64,000 nucleotides of DNA, taken from NCBI RefSeq assembly GCF_004827385.1, contig NZ_SRXN01000017.1, forward strand, positions 62,001-126,000. Reading direction: 5' to 3'. The first letter of the stretch is position 1, and the number at the start of each line of letters is the position of its first letter. Origin of the DNA: Ensifer sp. MPMI2T. Its GTDB lineage: Bacteria; Pseudomonadota; Alphaproteobacteria; Rhizobiales; Rhizobiaceae. The position numbers and the translations under genes were made by a program. Shown piece by piece: positions 1 through 7,569 of the stretch. The notes below the pieces were generated by a model. That model saw only the letters and a program-made list of their open reading frames with translations. It did no database searches and was not told where the DNA came from.

Positions 1-560
1 GAGTCCGATTGAACGTGACGCGCTTTAGAGGGCGTCGCGTTCAACGAGGAGAGGCGTGCGTTCGAATGGACGCATGAGGCACACCTAACGCGTTGCTTCT
101 CTGATCCGCTGCCGCGATTCCGCCTGAAGCCGGTGCATTCGGCTAGCCCCAATGATGTCCAGCCACCGCAAGTGGAACGCCGTCCGGCGGTCTGACGTCG
201 ATTGTAGCGTGGATAGCACGCGGATCCAGCGGCGCGCAGCGTTAACCACAAATCCATGTATCAAGCGCTAACCTCAACACGTCTATTAAATAATCCTTAA
301 CAACATTATAAGTCCAAGAATGGAAGGACGAATTAGATTCAAAAGAATCCAGGTCGTTTGCGGTTCAAGAATAATTCCTGATTGAGGAATTGTGTAAAAT
401 TTTAGCAAAGGAGTATCGGTCTGCAATTGTATTCTTTGGGAACTTTTGCTCTTCTCTCGATTGATTTACCATTTCAATGAAAACGCCCGGCAGTTAACTC
501 TTGCTGTCGATATCCCGTCTATATTCTCCGCGTTGTCAGCGGACGTCAGAGTATCTCGTC
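1..560. promoter_or_regulatory. AT-rich leader of the polysaccharide locus, no gene seen
   Basis: No convincing reading frame covers this stretch; frames on both strands close quickly at the left edge. From about 240 onward it becomes markedly AT-rich compared with the GC-rich genes around it, which suits a regulatory region for the operon that starts at 561. It holds small inverted repeats: GATTC-aaaa-GAATC at 336-349 and AATTCC-7 nt-GGAATT at 373-391. Either could be a protein-binding site. A promoter inside this stretch is inferred from position and composition; no -35/-10 pair was assigned. Confidence 0.5.
9..44. repeat. Inverted repeat, possible terminator of an upstream gene
   Basis: TTGAACGTGACGC (9-21) pairs with GCGTCGCGTTCAA (32-44), leaving one mismatch and a 10-nt loop. 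No T-run follows on either strand, so a classical intrinsic terminator is not proven. It could be the end of a transcript from a gene to the left of the window. Confidence 0.4.
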
Positions 561-2498
561 ATGTGCGGTTTTGGTGGCTATTTCGGCTCTGTCCCGGATG
601 GAAGGGCTCTTCTTAAGAAGATGACGGTCGCGATCGCCCATCGCGGACCAGACGAGCAGGGCGTCTTCACCGCGCCGCAAGTTGGTCTTGGCCATGTCAG
701 GCTGTCGATCGTCGGGTTGGGGGATGGGCAGCAGCCGATGTCCGATGCCACGGGCGAACTGACGATCGCCTTCAACGGCGAGATCTTCAATTATGTCGAA
801 CTGCGCGACGAGCTTCGCGCCAAGGGTCGCCGCTTCCGCACATCCAGCGATACGGAGGTCATCCTCCATCTCTACGATGAAATGGGCGAGGATTGCGTAT
901 CCCGCCTCAACGGCGACTTTGCCTTTGCACTGTGGGACAACCGCGGCCGGCGAATGCTGCTGGCGCGCGATCGCATGGGTGTCCGGCCTCTCTTTTATAC
1001 GATGCGGGCGGGAACGCTCTATTTCGCCTCCGAGGTCAAGGCGCTCCTTCAGGTTCCCGGTCTTTCCGCAGAGATCGACCCGATCGCGCTCGATCAGATC
1101 TTTACGCTCTGGGCGCCGATCGCGCCGCGCACGCCGTTCAGGGACATCTTTGAACTCGAACCGGGAAGCCTGATGATTGCCGAAGAGCAGGGTGCGGTCA
1201 CCCGGGCCTATTGGAATCTCGAGTTTCCGGACCGGGATGCGCCGTTCCGGCATGTCGATGAAGGAGAAGCTGCCGAGGAACTGCGTGCACTTCTGACCGA
1301 CGCGACGCGCATCCGCATGCGGGCCGACGTGCCGGTCGGCGCCTACCTGTCGGGCGGGCTCGATTCGTCCATCGTGTCGGCGCTCGCCGCCGGCATGACC
1401 TCGCAGGGCCTTCGAACCTTTTCCGTGACCTTCGACAGCGCCGAACATGACGAAAGCGTCTTCCAGCACGAAATGGCCACCGCTCTCGGCACCGAACACA
1501 GGGCTATCGCCTGTCGCGCCGGCGATATCGCGAAGGTTTTCCCGGATGTGGTCCGTTATGCCGAGCGGCCGGTGCTTCGAACTGCGCCCGCCCCCTTGTA
1601 CCAACTCTCGGGTCTGGTGCGCGATTCCGGCCTGAAGGTGGTGCTCACGGGAGAGGGGGCGGACGAAGTATTCGCAGGCTACGACATATTCAAGGAAGCG
1701 CGCGTGCGCCGCTTTTGCGGGCGGCAGCCCGGCTCGCGCATGAGGCCGCACCTGTTCCGCAAGCTCTACCCCTATCTGCCAGGCCTCAAGCAGCAGTCGT
1801 CCGAATATCTGGCGGCATTTTTCGGCGCCGGGAACGACCCGCTTGACGACCCGCTCTTTTCGCATCGCCCGCGGCTCAAGGGGACGGCGGCAACGAAAAT
1901 GTTCTTCTCCGGCGATTTGCGCGCCAAACTCACGGGTTATGACGCGGCCGATGAGCTCATCAGCCGCTTGCCCGAAGCCTTCGGCCGCTGGCATCCGCTG
2001 CATCAGGCGCAATATCTCGAAAGCCGCTTCCTTTTGCCGGGCTACATCCTTTCGAGCCAGGGCGACCGCATGGCGATGGCTCATGGGGTGGAAGGCCGCT
2101 TCCCCTTCCTCGATCACCGTCTGGTCGAATTCGCCGCGGGCCTGCCGCCGGAAATGAAGCTCAAGGGTCTGGTGGAAAAGCACATTCTGCGTGAGGCGAC
2201 GAAGGATCTCCTGCCGCCGTCGATCGGCAAGCGGACCAAGCAGCCCTATCGCGCGCCGGACAGCCACTCCTTCAGCGGCCCGGGCGAGCTCGACTACGTG
2301 CGCACGGCCATGGGCGAAGAGGCGATTGCCGCCGGCGGCCTCTTCAACGCGAAGGCGGTAACGAAACTTTACGAGAAATGCCGGACGCGCCCCGCCTCGG
2401 GGTTCCGCGACAACGCCGCCTTCGTCGGCATCCTGTCGACGCAACTTTGGCTGCAGACATTCGCCGGCACGAGCATCCGCGCGGCGGAAGCTGCCTGA
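561..2498 (+). CDS. Asparagine-synthase-like glutamine amidotransferase of the polysaccharide locus
   Basis: 645-aa two-domain protein. The N-terminal class-II glutaminase starts MCGFGGYF, so the catalytic Cys2 becomes N-terminal after Met removal. This is why the start at 561 is chosen over an in-frame start at 501. HRGPDEQG (residues 28-35) and FNGEIFNY (71-78) are typical. The C-terminal ATP-pyrophosphatase domain carries the P-loop SGGLDSS at 264-270. Family members release ammonia from glutamine and form an amide through an acyl-adenylate. The neighbours are an acyl carrier protein, an AMP ligase and an NAD-synthase-like enzyme, 23 nt to overlapping. This points to amidation of a polysaccharide building block rather than asparagine supply; that role is inference. 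Confidence 0.9.
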   Translation: MCGFGGYFGSVPDGRALLKKMTVAIAHRGPDEQGVFTAPQVGLGHVRLSIVGLGDGQQPMSDATGELTIAFNGEIFNYVELRDELRAKGRRFRTSSDTEVILHLYDEMGEDCVSRLNGDFAFALWDNRGRRMLLARDRMGVRPLFYTMRAGTLYFASEVKALLQVPGLSAEIDPIALDQIFTLWAPIAPRTPFRDIFELEPGSLMIAEEQGAVTRAYWNLEFPDRDAPFRHVDEGEAAEELRALLTDATRIRMRADVPVGAYLSGGLDSSIVSALAAGMTSQGLRTFSVTFDSAEHDESVFQHEMATALGTEHRAIACRAGDIAKVFPDVVRYAERPVLRTAPAPLYQLSGLVRDSGLKVVLTGEGADEVFAGYDIFKEARVRRFCGRQPGSRMRPHLFRKLYPYLPGLKQQSSEYLAAFFGAGNDPLDDPLFSHRPRLKGTAATKMFFSGDLRAKLTGYDAADELISRLPEAFGRWHPLHQAQYLESRFLLPGYILSSQGDRMAMAHGVEGRFPFLDHRLVEFAAGLPPEMKLKGLVEKHILREATKDLLPPSIGKRTKQPYRAPDSHSFSGPGELDYVRTAMGEEAIAAGGLFNAKAVTKLYEKCRTRPASGFRDNAAFVGILSTQLWLQTFAGTSIRAAEAA

Positions 2499-2521
2499 AA
2501 TCACACGGGAAAGGATTGGAC

Positions 2522-2788
2522 ATGACAGAAACAATCAAGGACAGCGTCAAGGCGTTCATCATCGAGAATTTTCTCTTCGGTGACACGTCCTATGAGCTCG
2601 TCGACACGGCATCGCTGATCGAAAACGACATCATCGATTCGACCGGCGTGCTCGAGCTCGTCGCCTTCATCGAGGACCGTTTCGGCATCGCCATGGCCGA
2701 CGCCGATATCGTCCCGGCAAATCTCGATTCGCTTGCACGCATTTCCGCATTCATCGCGGCAAAGAGCGCCGTGCCGGTCTCGGCATAG
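2522..2788 (+). CDS. Acyl carrier protein (DSTG subfamily)
   Basis: 88-aa acidic protein with the four-helix ACP pattern. The presumed 4'-phosphopantetheine serine lies in IIDSTGVLEL, so the motif is DSTG rather than the DSL of fatty-acid ACP. The ATG at 2522 follows GGAAAGG by a suitable distance. From memory, ACPs with ENFLFG near the N-terminus and DSTGVLELV at the attachment site recur beside AMP ligases and asparagine-synthase-like proteins in polysaccharide loci. It probably carries an acyl or aminoacyl group loaded by the ligase encoded 29 nt downstream. The cargo is unknown. Confidence 0.9.
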   Translation: MTETIKDSVKAFIIENFLFGDTSYELVDTASLIENDIIDSTGVLELVAFIEDRFGIAMADADIVPANLDSLARISAFIAAKSAVPVSA

Positions 2789-2817
2789 ACGGCGACGGGC
2801 TGGGGGGCGTCACGCGC

Positions 2818-4365
2818 ATGCGGTTCGAGCAATTTTTGATCAGGAACGCCGGGGCGAACGGCGGCAAGACGGCGCTGGTCACCGAGCGTAAGCGGCTCAG
2901 TTATGAGGAGCTCGATGATCTATCGAGCCGCCTCGCCGCCGCCCTCGCTGCGAACGGCGTGAAGCGGAACGGCCGGGTTCTGGTCTTCATGGACAATTGC
3001 TGGGAGGCGGCGGTTTCGATCTTCGCGATCCTCAAGGCCGGCGCGACCTTCAGCCCGATCAACGCGTCGACCAAGGCCGACAAACTCGCCTATATCATCG
3101 GCGATTGCGATGCGGCGGCGATCCTCACCCAGGCGAAGCTGATGCCGATCATCGCGGAGGCGCGCGGCCTTCTGCCTGGTGCGCCACCCTTCGTTGCCTC
3201 GACCGCGGCGCCGGGAGGCCGGACGCCGGAAGGAGCCGCTTCGTTCGAGGATTGCCTGGCGGCAGAATCTCTGCCTGTCCTCCACGGCGGCATCGATGTC
3301 GATCTCGCTATGCTGATCTACACCTCGGGGTCGACCGGCCGGCCCAAGGGGGTCATGATGACGCATCGAAATATCGATGCGGCTTCCGAGTCGATCACCA
3401 CCTATCTCCGCAACACGCCCGACGACGTCATTCTCAACGTTTTGCCGCTCGCCTTCGACTACGGCCTCTATCAGTTGCTGATGGCGGTCCGGCTTGGCGC
3501 GACGCTGGTGCTCGAAAAGTCCTTCGCCTTCCCGCAGGCGATCTTCGAGCGGATCCGTACCGAAGGCGTGACCGGTTTTCCCCTCGTGCCGACGATGGCG
3601 GCGATGATCCTGCAGATGCGTGATCTCGAGCCCGGCTTCCTGCCAAGCCTTCGCTACATCTCCAACACCGCCGCGGCGTTGCCGCCGGCCCATATTGCGC
3701 GCTTGAGAGAGCTTTTCCCGTCCGCCCGGCTCTATTCGATGTACGGCCTGACGGAATGCAAGCGCTGCACCTATCTGCCGCCTGAGGAGCTCGATCGCAG
3801 ACCCGGATCGGTCGGAATCGCCATTCCCAATACGGAAGCCTTTGTCGTCGACGATGAGGGAAACCGGGTGCCACCCGGCGTTCCCGGCGAGCTGGTGATC
3901 CGCGGCCCGCATGTGATGCAGGGATACTGGCGCAACGACGCGGCGACCGAGCGCATGCTGCGGCCCGGCCCGAACGCCTGGGAGAAGGTGCTTTACACGG
4001 GAGATCTCTTCCGCACCGACGAGGAGGGCTTCCTCTATTTCGTCGGCCGCAAGGACGACATCATCAAGACACGCGGCGAAAAGGTGGCGCCGAAGGAAGT
4101 CGAGACCGTGCTGCATGCCCATCCGGGAATTGCGGAAGCGGTCGTGATCGGGGTCCCTGATCCGGTACTTGGCGCGGCGCTCGGCGCGCTTGTCGTTCTC
4201 TCGGATCCGGCACTCAGCGAAAAGGACATCATTCGTCATTGCGCCCGACATCTCGAGGATTTCATGGTGCCGAAGATCGTCGAATTCCGCACCGAACTCC
4301 CGAAGACCGATACAGGCAAGGTCAGCCGAAGGCTGGCGGCGGAAACATTGGAGCTTGCAGAATGA
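2818..4365 (+). CDS. AMP-forming acyl-ACP/acyl-CoA ligase
   Basis: 515-aa member of the ANL adenylating superfamily. It shows the P-loop-like YTSGSTGRPKG at 168-178, the YGLTE motif, the hinge region YTGDLFRTDEEG followed by GRKDDIIKTRGEKVAP, and the C-terminal catalytic lysine in TDTGK (K501). These enzymes activate a carboxylic acid as the adenylate and pass it to CoA or a carrier phosphopantetheine. With an ACP gene immediately upstream, ACP loading is the likely reaction. It resembles ligases described as associated with exosortase A loci. The substrate cannot be read from the sequence. Its stop overlaps the next start in an ATGA. Confidence 0.88.
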   Translation: MRFEQFLIRNAGANGGKTALVTERKRLSYEELDDLSSRLAAALAANGVKRNGRVLVFMDNCWEAAVSIFAILKAGATFSPINASTKADKLAYIIGDCDAAAILTQAKLMPIIAEARGLLPGAPPFVASTAAPGGRTPEGAASFEDCLAAESLPVLHGGIDVDLAMLIYTSGSTGRPKGVMMTHRNIDAASESITTYLRNTPDDVILNVLPLAFDYGLYQLLMAVRLGATLVLEKSFAFPQAIFERIRTEGVTGFPLVPTMAAMILQMRDLEPGFLPSLRYISNTAAALPPAHIARLRELFPSARLYSMYGLTECKRCTYLPPEELDRRPGSVGIAIPNTEAFVVDDEGNRVPPGVPGELVIRGPHVMQGYWRNDAATERMLRPGPNAWEKVLYTGDLFRTDEEGFLYFVGRKDDIIKTRGEKVAPKEVETVLHAHPGIAEAVVIGVPDPVLGAALGALVVLSDPALSEKDIIRHCARHLEDFMVPKIVEFRTELPKTDTGKVSRRLAAETLELAE

Positions 4366-5369
4366 ACATCCGTCCGGACCAGGATAAATTTGTCTTCTCG
4401 GCCGATAGCCTGAAGGTCGACGCGGCCGCCGAGACGGATCGCATCGTCGAAGGGATGCGCGCGCAACTGCGCGGCATGCGCAAACGCGGCCTCGTGCTCG
4501 GCCTTTCCGGCGGCATCGATTCGAGTGTCTCGGTGGCGCTCGCCGTGCGCGCCGTCGGCGCGAAGAACGTCTTCTGTCTGTTCATGCCGGAAAACGACTC
4601 CGATCCGGAAAGCCTCCGGCTCGGCCGGCTGCTGGCGGAAACCTTCGGCGTCGAGGCGGTCGTCGAGGACATCGGCCCAACGCTCGCGGCGATGGGCTGC
4701 TACGAACGCCGCAACACCTTCATCCGGGAGCTTGTTCCTGATTACGGGCCGGGCTGGGCATCGAAGATCGTTATCGCCAATGCGCTCGAAGGCGATGGCT
4801 ACAACATCTCCTCGCTGGTCGTGCAGGATCCGGAGGGAAAACAGACAAAATTGCGCATGCCGCCCTCGGTCTATCTCGGCATCGTTGCCGCGACGAACAT
4901 GAAGCAGCGCACGCGCAAGCAGATCGAATATTATCACGCCGACCGGTTGAACTTCGCGGTTCTCGGAACCCCCAACCGACTCGAATACGACCAGGGCTTC
5001 TTCGTCAAGAACGGCGACGGCGCGGCCGATGTCAAGCCGATCGCGCATCTCTACAAATCGCAGGTCTATGCGCTCGCGGCGCATCTCGACGTCCCCGAGG
5101 AGATCCGGCGCAGGCCGCCAACGACGGATACTTATTCGCTCGCGCAGACGCAGGAGGAGTTCTATTTCTCACTGCCCTACGACCGCATGGACCTTTGCCT
5201 CTATGGTCTCAACAACGGCATCAGCGCCGAGGAGGTCGCCCGCGCGGCGCAATTGAAAGCGATCCAGGTGGAGCGTGTCTGGGCGGATATTGCCGCCAAG
5301 CGCAAGGCGACGCGCTACCTGCACCTGGGGCCGCAGCTCGTCCAGCCGGTCGAGGAAATCGGCCACTAA
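4362..5369 (+). CDS. nadE: NAD-synthase-like ATP-pyrophosphatase amidotransferase
   Basis: 335-aa homologue of ammonia-dependent NAD synthase. SGGIDSS at 49-55 is the ATP-pyrophosphatase loop, and GTPNRLEYDQGFFVKNGDGAADV-type residues (broken here as GTPNRLE and KNGDG) match the NadE core. No glutaminase domain is present, so ammonia must come from solution or a partner, possibly the AsnB-like protein in the same operon. It is longer than typical 270-aa NadE, with a central segment around the YHADRLN residues. The start at 4362 overlaps the ligase stop by 4 nt. Location in a polysaccharide operon suggests a repurposed enzyme; plain NAD synthesis remains possible. Confidence 0.82.
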   Translation: MNIRPDQDKFVFSADSLKVDAAAETDRIVEGMRAQLRGMRKRGLVLGLSGGIDSSVSVALAVRAVGAKNVFCLFMPENDSDPESLRLGRLLAETFGVEAVVEDIGPTLAAMGCYERRNTFIRELVPDYGPGWASKIVIANALEGDGYNISSLVVQDPEGKQTKLRMPPSVYLGIVAATNMKQRTRKQIEYYHADRLNFAVLGTPNRLEYDQGFFVKNGDGAADVKPIAHLYKSQVYALAAHLDVPEEIRRRPPTTDTYSLAQTQEEFYFSLPYDRMDLCLYGLNNGISAEEVARAAQLKAIQVERVWADIAAKRKATRYLHLGPQLVQPVEEIGH

Positions 5370-5374
5370 CGATT

Positions 5375-5401
5375 GATTTTGGGTCGAATCGACCCGAAAT
5401 C
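5375..5401. terminator. Palindrome between convergent operons, possible two-way terminator
   Basis: GATTTTGGGTCGA (5375-5387) and TCGACCCGAAATC (5389-5401) form an almost perfect hairpin with one mismatch. It sits 5 nt after the nadE-like stop and before the converging minus-strand gene that ends at 5515. AT pairs at the stem base give short T-runs on both strands, as in bidirectional terminators. Confidence 0.55.
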
Positions 5402-5514
5402 ATAAATGTGGTCGGCTTCAACGCGGCGAGACGCGGGATGCGGGGGAAACCCGCCCGCATTCTCCTCATCCAGTTCTGACCGGGGCGGCAGGCGGTATTA
5501 CCTCCAGCGCGGAG

Positions 5515-6627
5515 TCAATCGAATCGGCCACCGAAGACGCGGCTCCAGTGTTCGCCTGCGAGCCCGTTCATAAAACCTTGCGCATTGCGGAAGGCTTCGA
5601 CGAGTTCCTGGTCGCGGGAGTGGACGACGGTCGAGGCTGCATGGAGGAAGGCAATGCGGCGGCCGAGCATCGCTTCCAAAAGGGCAGGCTGCGTCCGCCC
5701 GCGCAGGCCCGCGACACCGTGCGCGGCTGCGTGGTCGATGAGGCAGTCGATGACGGGACCGGCTTGGCCCGGCGCGGCAAGGACCTGGAGCACACGGGCG
5801 ATGCCGCCAGCACGCACATGGTAGAAAAAAGCACCCACCGGCGTGCCGCCACGCGCGGTGACGGCGGCGAAGACCGGCTCGCCAAATTCCGGTTTCTCGA
5901 CTGCATCGGCCAGCACGTGATCGAGTTGTCCGGGCGCCCAATCGGGGCGCAATGCAAACTGCGCCGTCAATCGTTCGAAGAGAGCGCCAAAGGCGTGCCG
6001 ATCGATTTCTGAGACCTGCAAAGCCCCGCGGGCGGACGGGCTCTCAGCCAGCCCCGACCAGCGCAATCTGTCGCGGTCCATTCTGCTGCGATAAAGGTGA
6101 TCGACCGAGCGCGCCAATGGGCTCAGCAGACGGGCCGGGCGAATGCGGCTGGCGACGAGATCGAGCGCAAAGGCCGAAGGCCGGACGACCCGTATCCATT
6201 CGAGACTGTATTGCGGAAGCGCGATGCCGCGCAGCTTCGTCCACATTTGCGTGGAAACCTCGCTCGCGGTCTCGCTGAAGGAAAGATCCTGGGGGCCGGC
6301 GAGAAAAGCCTTGAGGAGCCGCGCGCCTGCAAGCGGGTCGCTCTCGTACCCCTCGACCATCAGCGATCCGCAGATCGCGGCGCGCAATCGCCTGCCGTTG
6401 AAGGTCATCGGCAGGGCAGTCACGCCGACGAAGCCGGAAACGCGCCCCCCGCCGTTGACATAGACGAGCGGCGAGATCTCCGGGTCGCATCCGGGCGATT
6501 CCAGGTAGAGCTGGCGGAGATAGTCGATGAAGCCGGGCGGCGTGGTTCGCCCGTTGCGGAATACCCTCTGGAACAGCCCGGCAACGGCCGGAATGTCCGC
6601 CGCGTCCAAAGTACGGATATCACTCAC
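5515..6627 (-). CDS. GNAT/acyltransferase-like protein, paralogue of the gene at 8882
   Basis: 370 aa from a GTG start at 6627. Upstream extensions to 6786 run through the neighbouring gene and look non-coding. The beginning (IRTLDAADIPAV..LFQRVFR) is typical of a GNAT N-acetyltransferase N-terminus. A second acyltransferase-like half ends in HWSRVFGG. The protein at 8882 shares the DIP/DVP start, VFR, SLEW-R--RP (here 141-150) and the WSR terminus, so the two are paralogues. The likely role is transfer of an acyl group to a sugar of the polysaccharide; donor and acceptor are unknown. It overlaps the upstream methyltransferase gene by 8 nt, so the two are probably co-translated. Confidence 0.7.
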   Translation of the reverse strand: MSDIRTLDAADIPAVAGLFQRVFRNGRTTPPGFIDYLRQLYLESPGCDPEISPLVYVNGGGRVSGFVGVTALPMTFNGRRLRAAICGSLMVEGYESDPLAGARLLKAFLAGPQDLSFSETASEVSTQMWTKLRGIALPQYSLEWIRVVRPSAFALDLVASRIRPARLLSPLARSVDHLYRSRMDRDRLRWSGLAESPSARGALQVSEIDRHAFGALFERLTAQFALRPDWAPGQLDHVLADAVEKPEFGEPVFAAVTARGGTPVGAFFYHVRAGGIARVLQVLAAPGQAGPVIDCLIDHAAAHGVAGLRGRTQPALLEAMLGRRIAFLHAASTVVHSRDQELVEAFRNAQGFMNGLAGEHWSRVFGGRFD

Positions 6628-7360
6628 CTGCCGCGTCCTTCGAATGGGTTGACGGGCTCTCGCCAGCGAGTTTCTGCACCAGTGCCACGCGTGGCTTGCC
6701 CGCCGCGTCCGTCGCAAATGTAACGGCGCCATAGCCCTTGGTCCTGGCGAGAAGTGCGGCCGCCTGCCGTTCCTGCCCTTCCCCAAACTCGAACAGCAGC
6801 CAGCCGCCCGGCTTCAGAAAGGCAATGGCGTCGCGCACCAGACGTTGATGGATGGATATGCCATAGGGGCCGCCGTCGAAAGCCTCGCGCGGTTCGGTTG
6901 CGAGAAGATGGGCGCTGTCGCTTTCGAGACGCGACGTCGAGATGTAAGGCGGATTGCAGACGATCAAGTCGACCGCGCCTTCCAGCCCCTCGCCCTTAAG
7001 TGCCGCGAAAAGATCGCCTTGGCGGATGACGACCCGCTCCTCGAGGGCGAGACGCTCGACGTTGCGGCGCGCAAGCGCCACCGTGCTGTCCGTCAGATCC
7101 GCGCCCCAGACACGCGCGGAAGGAATTTCCGCCGCGATGCCAAGCGCGAGATTGCCGGAGCCGCAGCACATGTCGATGATCGCCGCCTGCCCGGCGTGAT
7201 CACGAAGGATGGCGGCGGCGCGGCGCCCGAGGAGCTCGGTTTCCTCTCTTGGCACCAGGACGTCCGGTGCCAGCTCGAGTTCGACGTCCATGAACCGAAC
7301 GAGGCGAACCGAGGGGCCGCCTGCTCGATTGCCGTGCAAATGATCGTGGCCCTGCTGCAC
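6620..7360 (-). CDS. PrmC/HemK-like SAM-dependent methyltransferase lacking the N-terminal domain
   Basis: 246-aa class-I methyltransferase. CGSGN (66-70) is the SAM-binding loop and NPPY (136-139) is the amide-nitrogen methylation signature of PrmC-type enzymes. The PREETE residues at 37-42 also fit PrmC. It lacks the helical N-terminal domain that PrmC uses to bind release factor, and is shorter than the usual 280-300 aa. The GTG start at 7360 is preceded by a strong AAGGAG. Its place in a polysaccharide locus next to amide-forming enzymes hints at methylation of an amide or amino group there. A remote release-factor methylase paralogue is the alternative. Confidence 0.72.
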   Translation of the reverse strand: MQQGHDHLHGNRAGGPSVRLVRFMDVELELAPDVLVPREETELLGRRAAAILRDHAGQAAIIDMCCGSGNLALGIAAEIPSARVWGADLTDSTVALARRNVERLALEERVVIRQGDLFAALKGEGLEGAVDLIVCNPPYISTSRLESDSAHLLATEPREAFDGGPYGISIHQRLVRDAIAFLKPGGWLLFEFGEGQERQAAALLARTKGYGAVTFATDAAGKPRVALVQKLAGESPSTHSKDAAGE

Positions 7361-7569
7361 GAACGCTCCTTCGATTGCTGGATGAAAAAAGTAGATCGTC
7401 GCGGACCCTATCCCATCCAGGTAAACGGAAGCTAAAATGCAATTGATGCGAGTACGTTAACCGCGCAATCATTTCTGCGTGGTAGTGTCCGCGGATGCCG
7501 GTGACCGCGGACCACGCGTCCGCCCGAATGCCGCGCATAACGTCAGGCAGTCGTCAAAGGCAGATCGTA
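7361..7569. promoter_or_regulatory. Divergent intergenic region between methyltransferase and flippase
   Basis: 209 nt separate the minus-strand GTG start at 7360 from the flippase start at 7570. Two promoters pointing apart are expected here. A TTAACC half-site occurs at 7457-7462; it is not the full TTAACCAT seen in the pilus locus. No other structure was recognised. Confidence 0.35.

Noticed and set aside
501-560. Longer start for the AsnB-like protein
   Set aside because: It would put 20 residues before Cys2, which must be N-terminal for glutaminase activity.
546-2534. Long minus-strand frame opposite the AsnB-like gene
   Set aside because: Arg- and Gly-rich shadow of the plus-strand gene, which has catalytic motifs; no family likeness.
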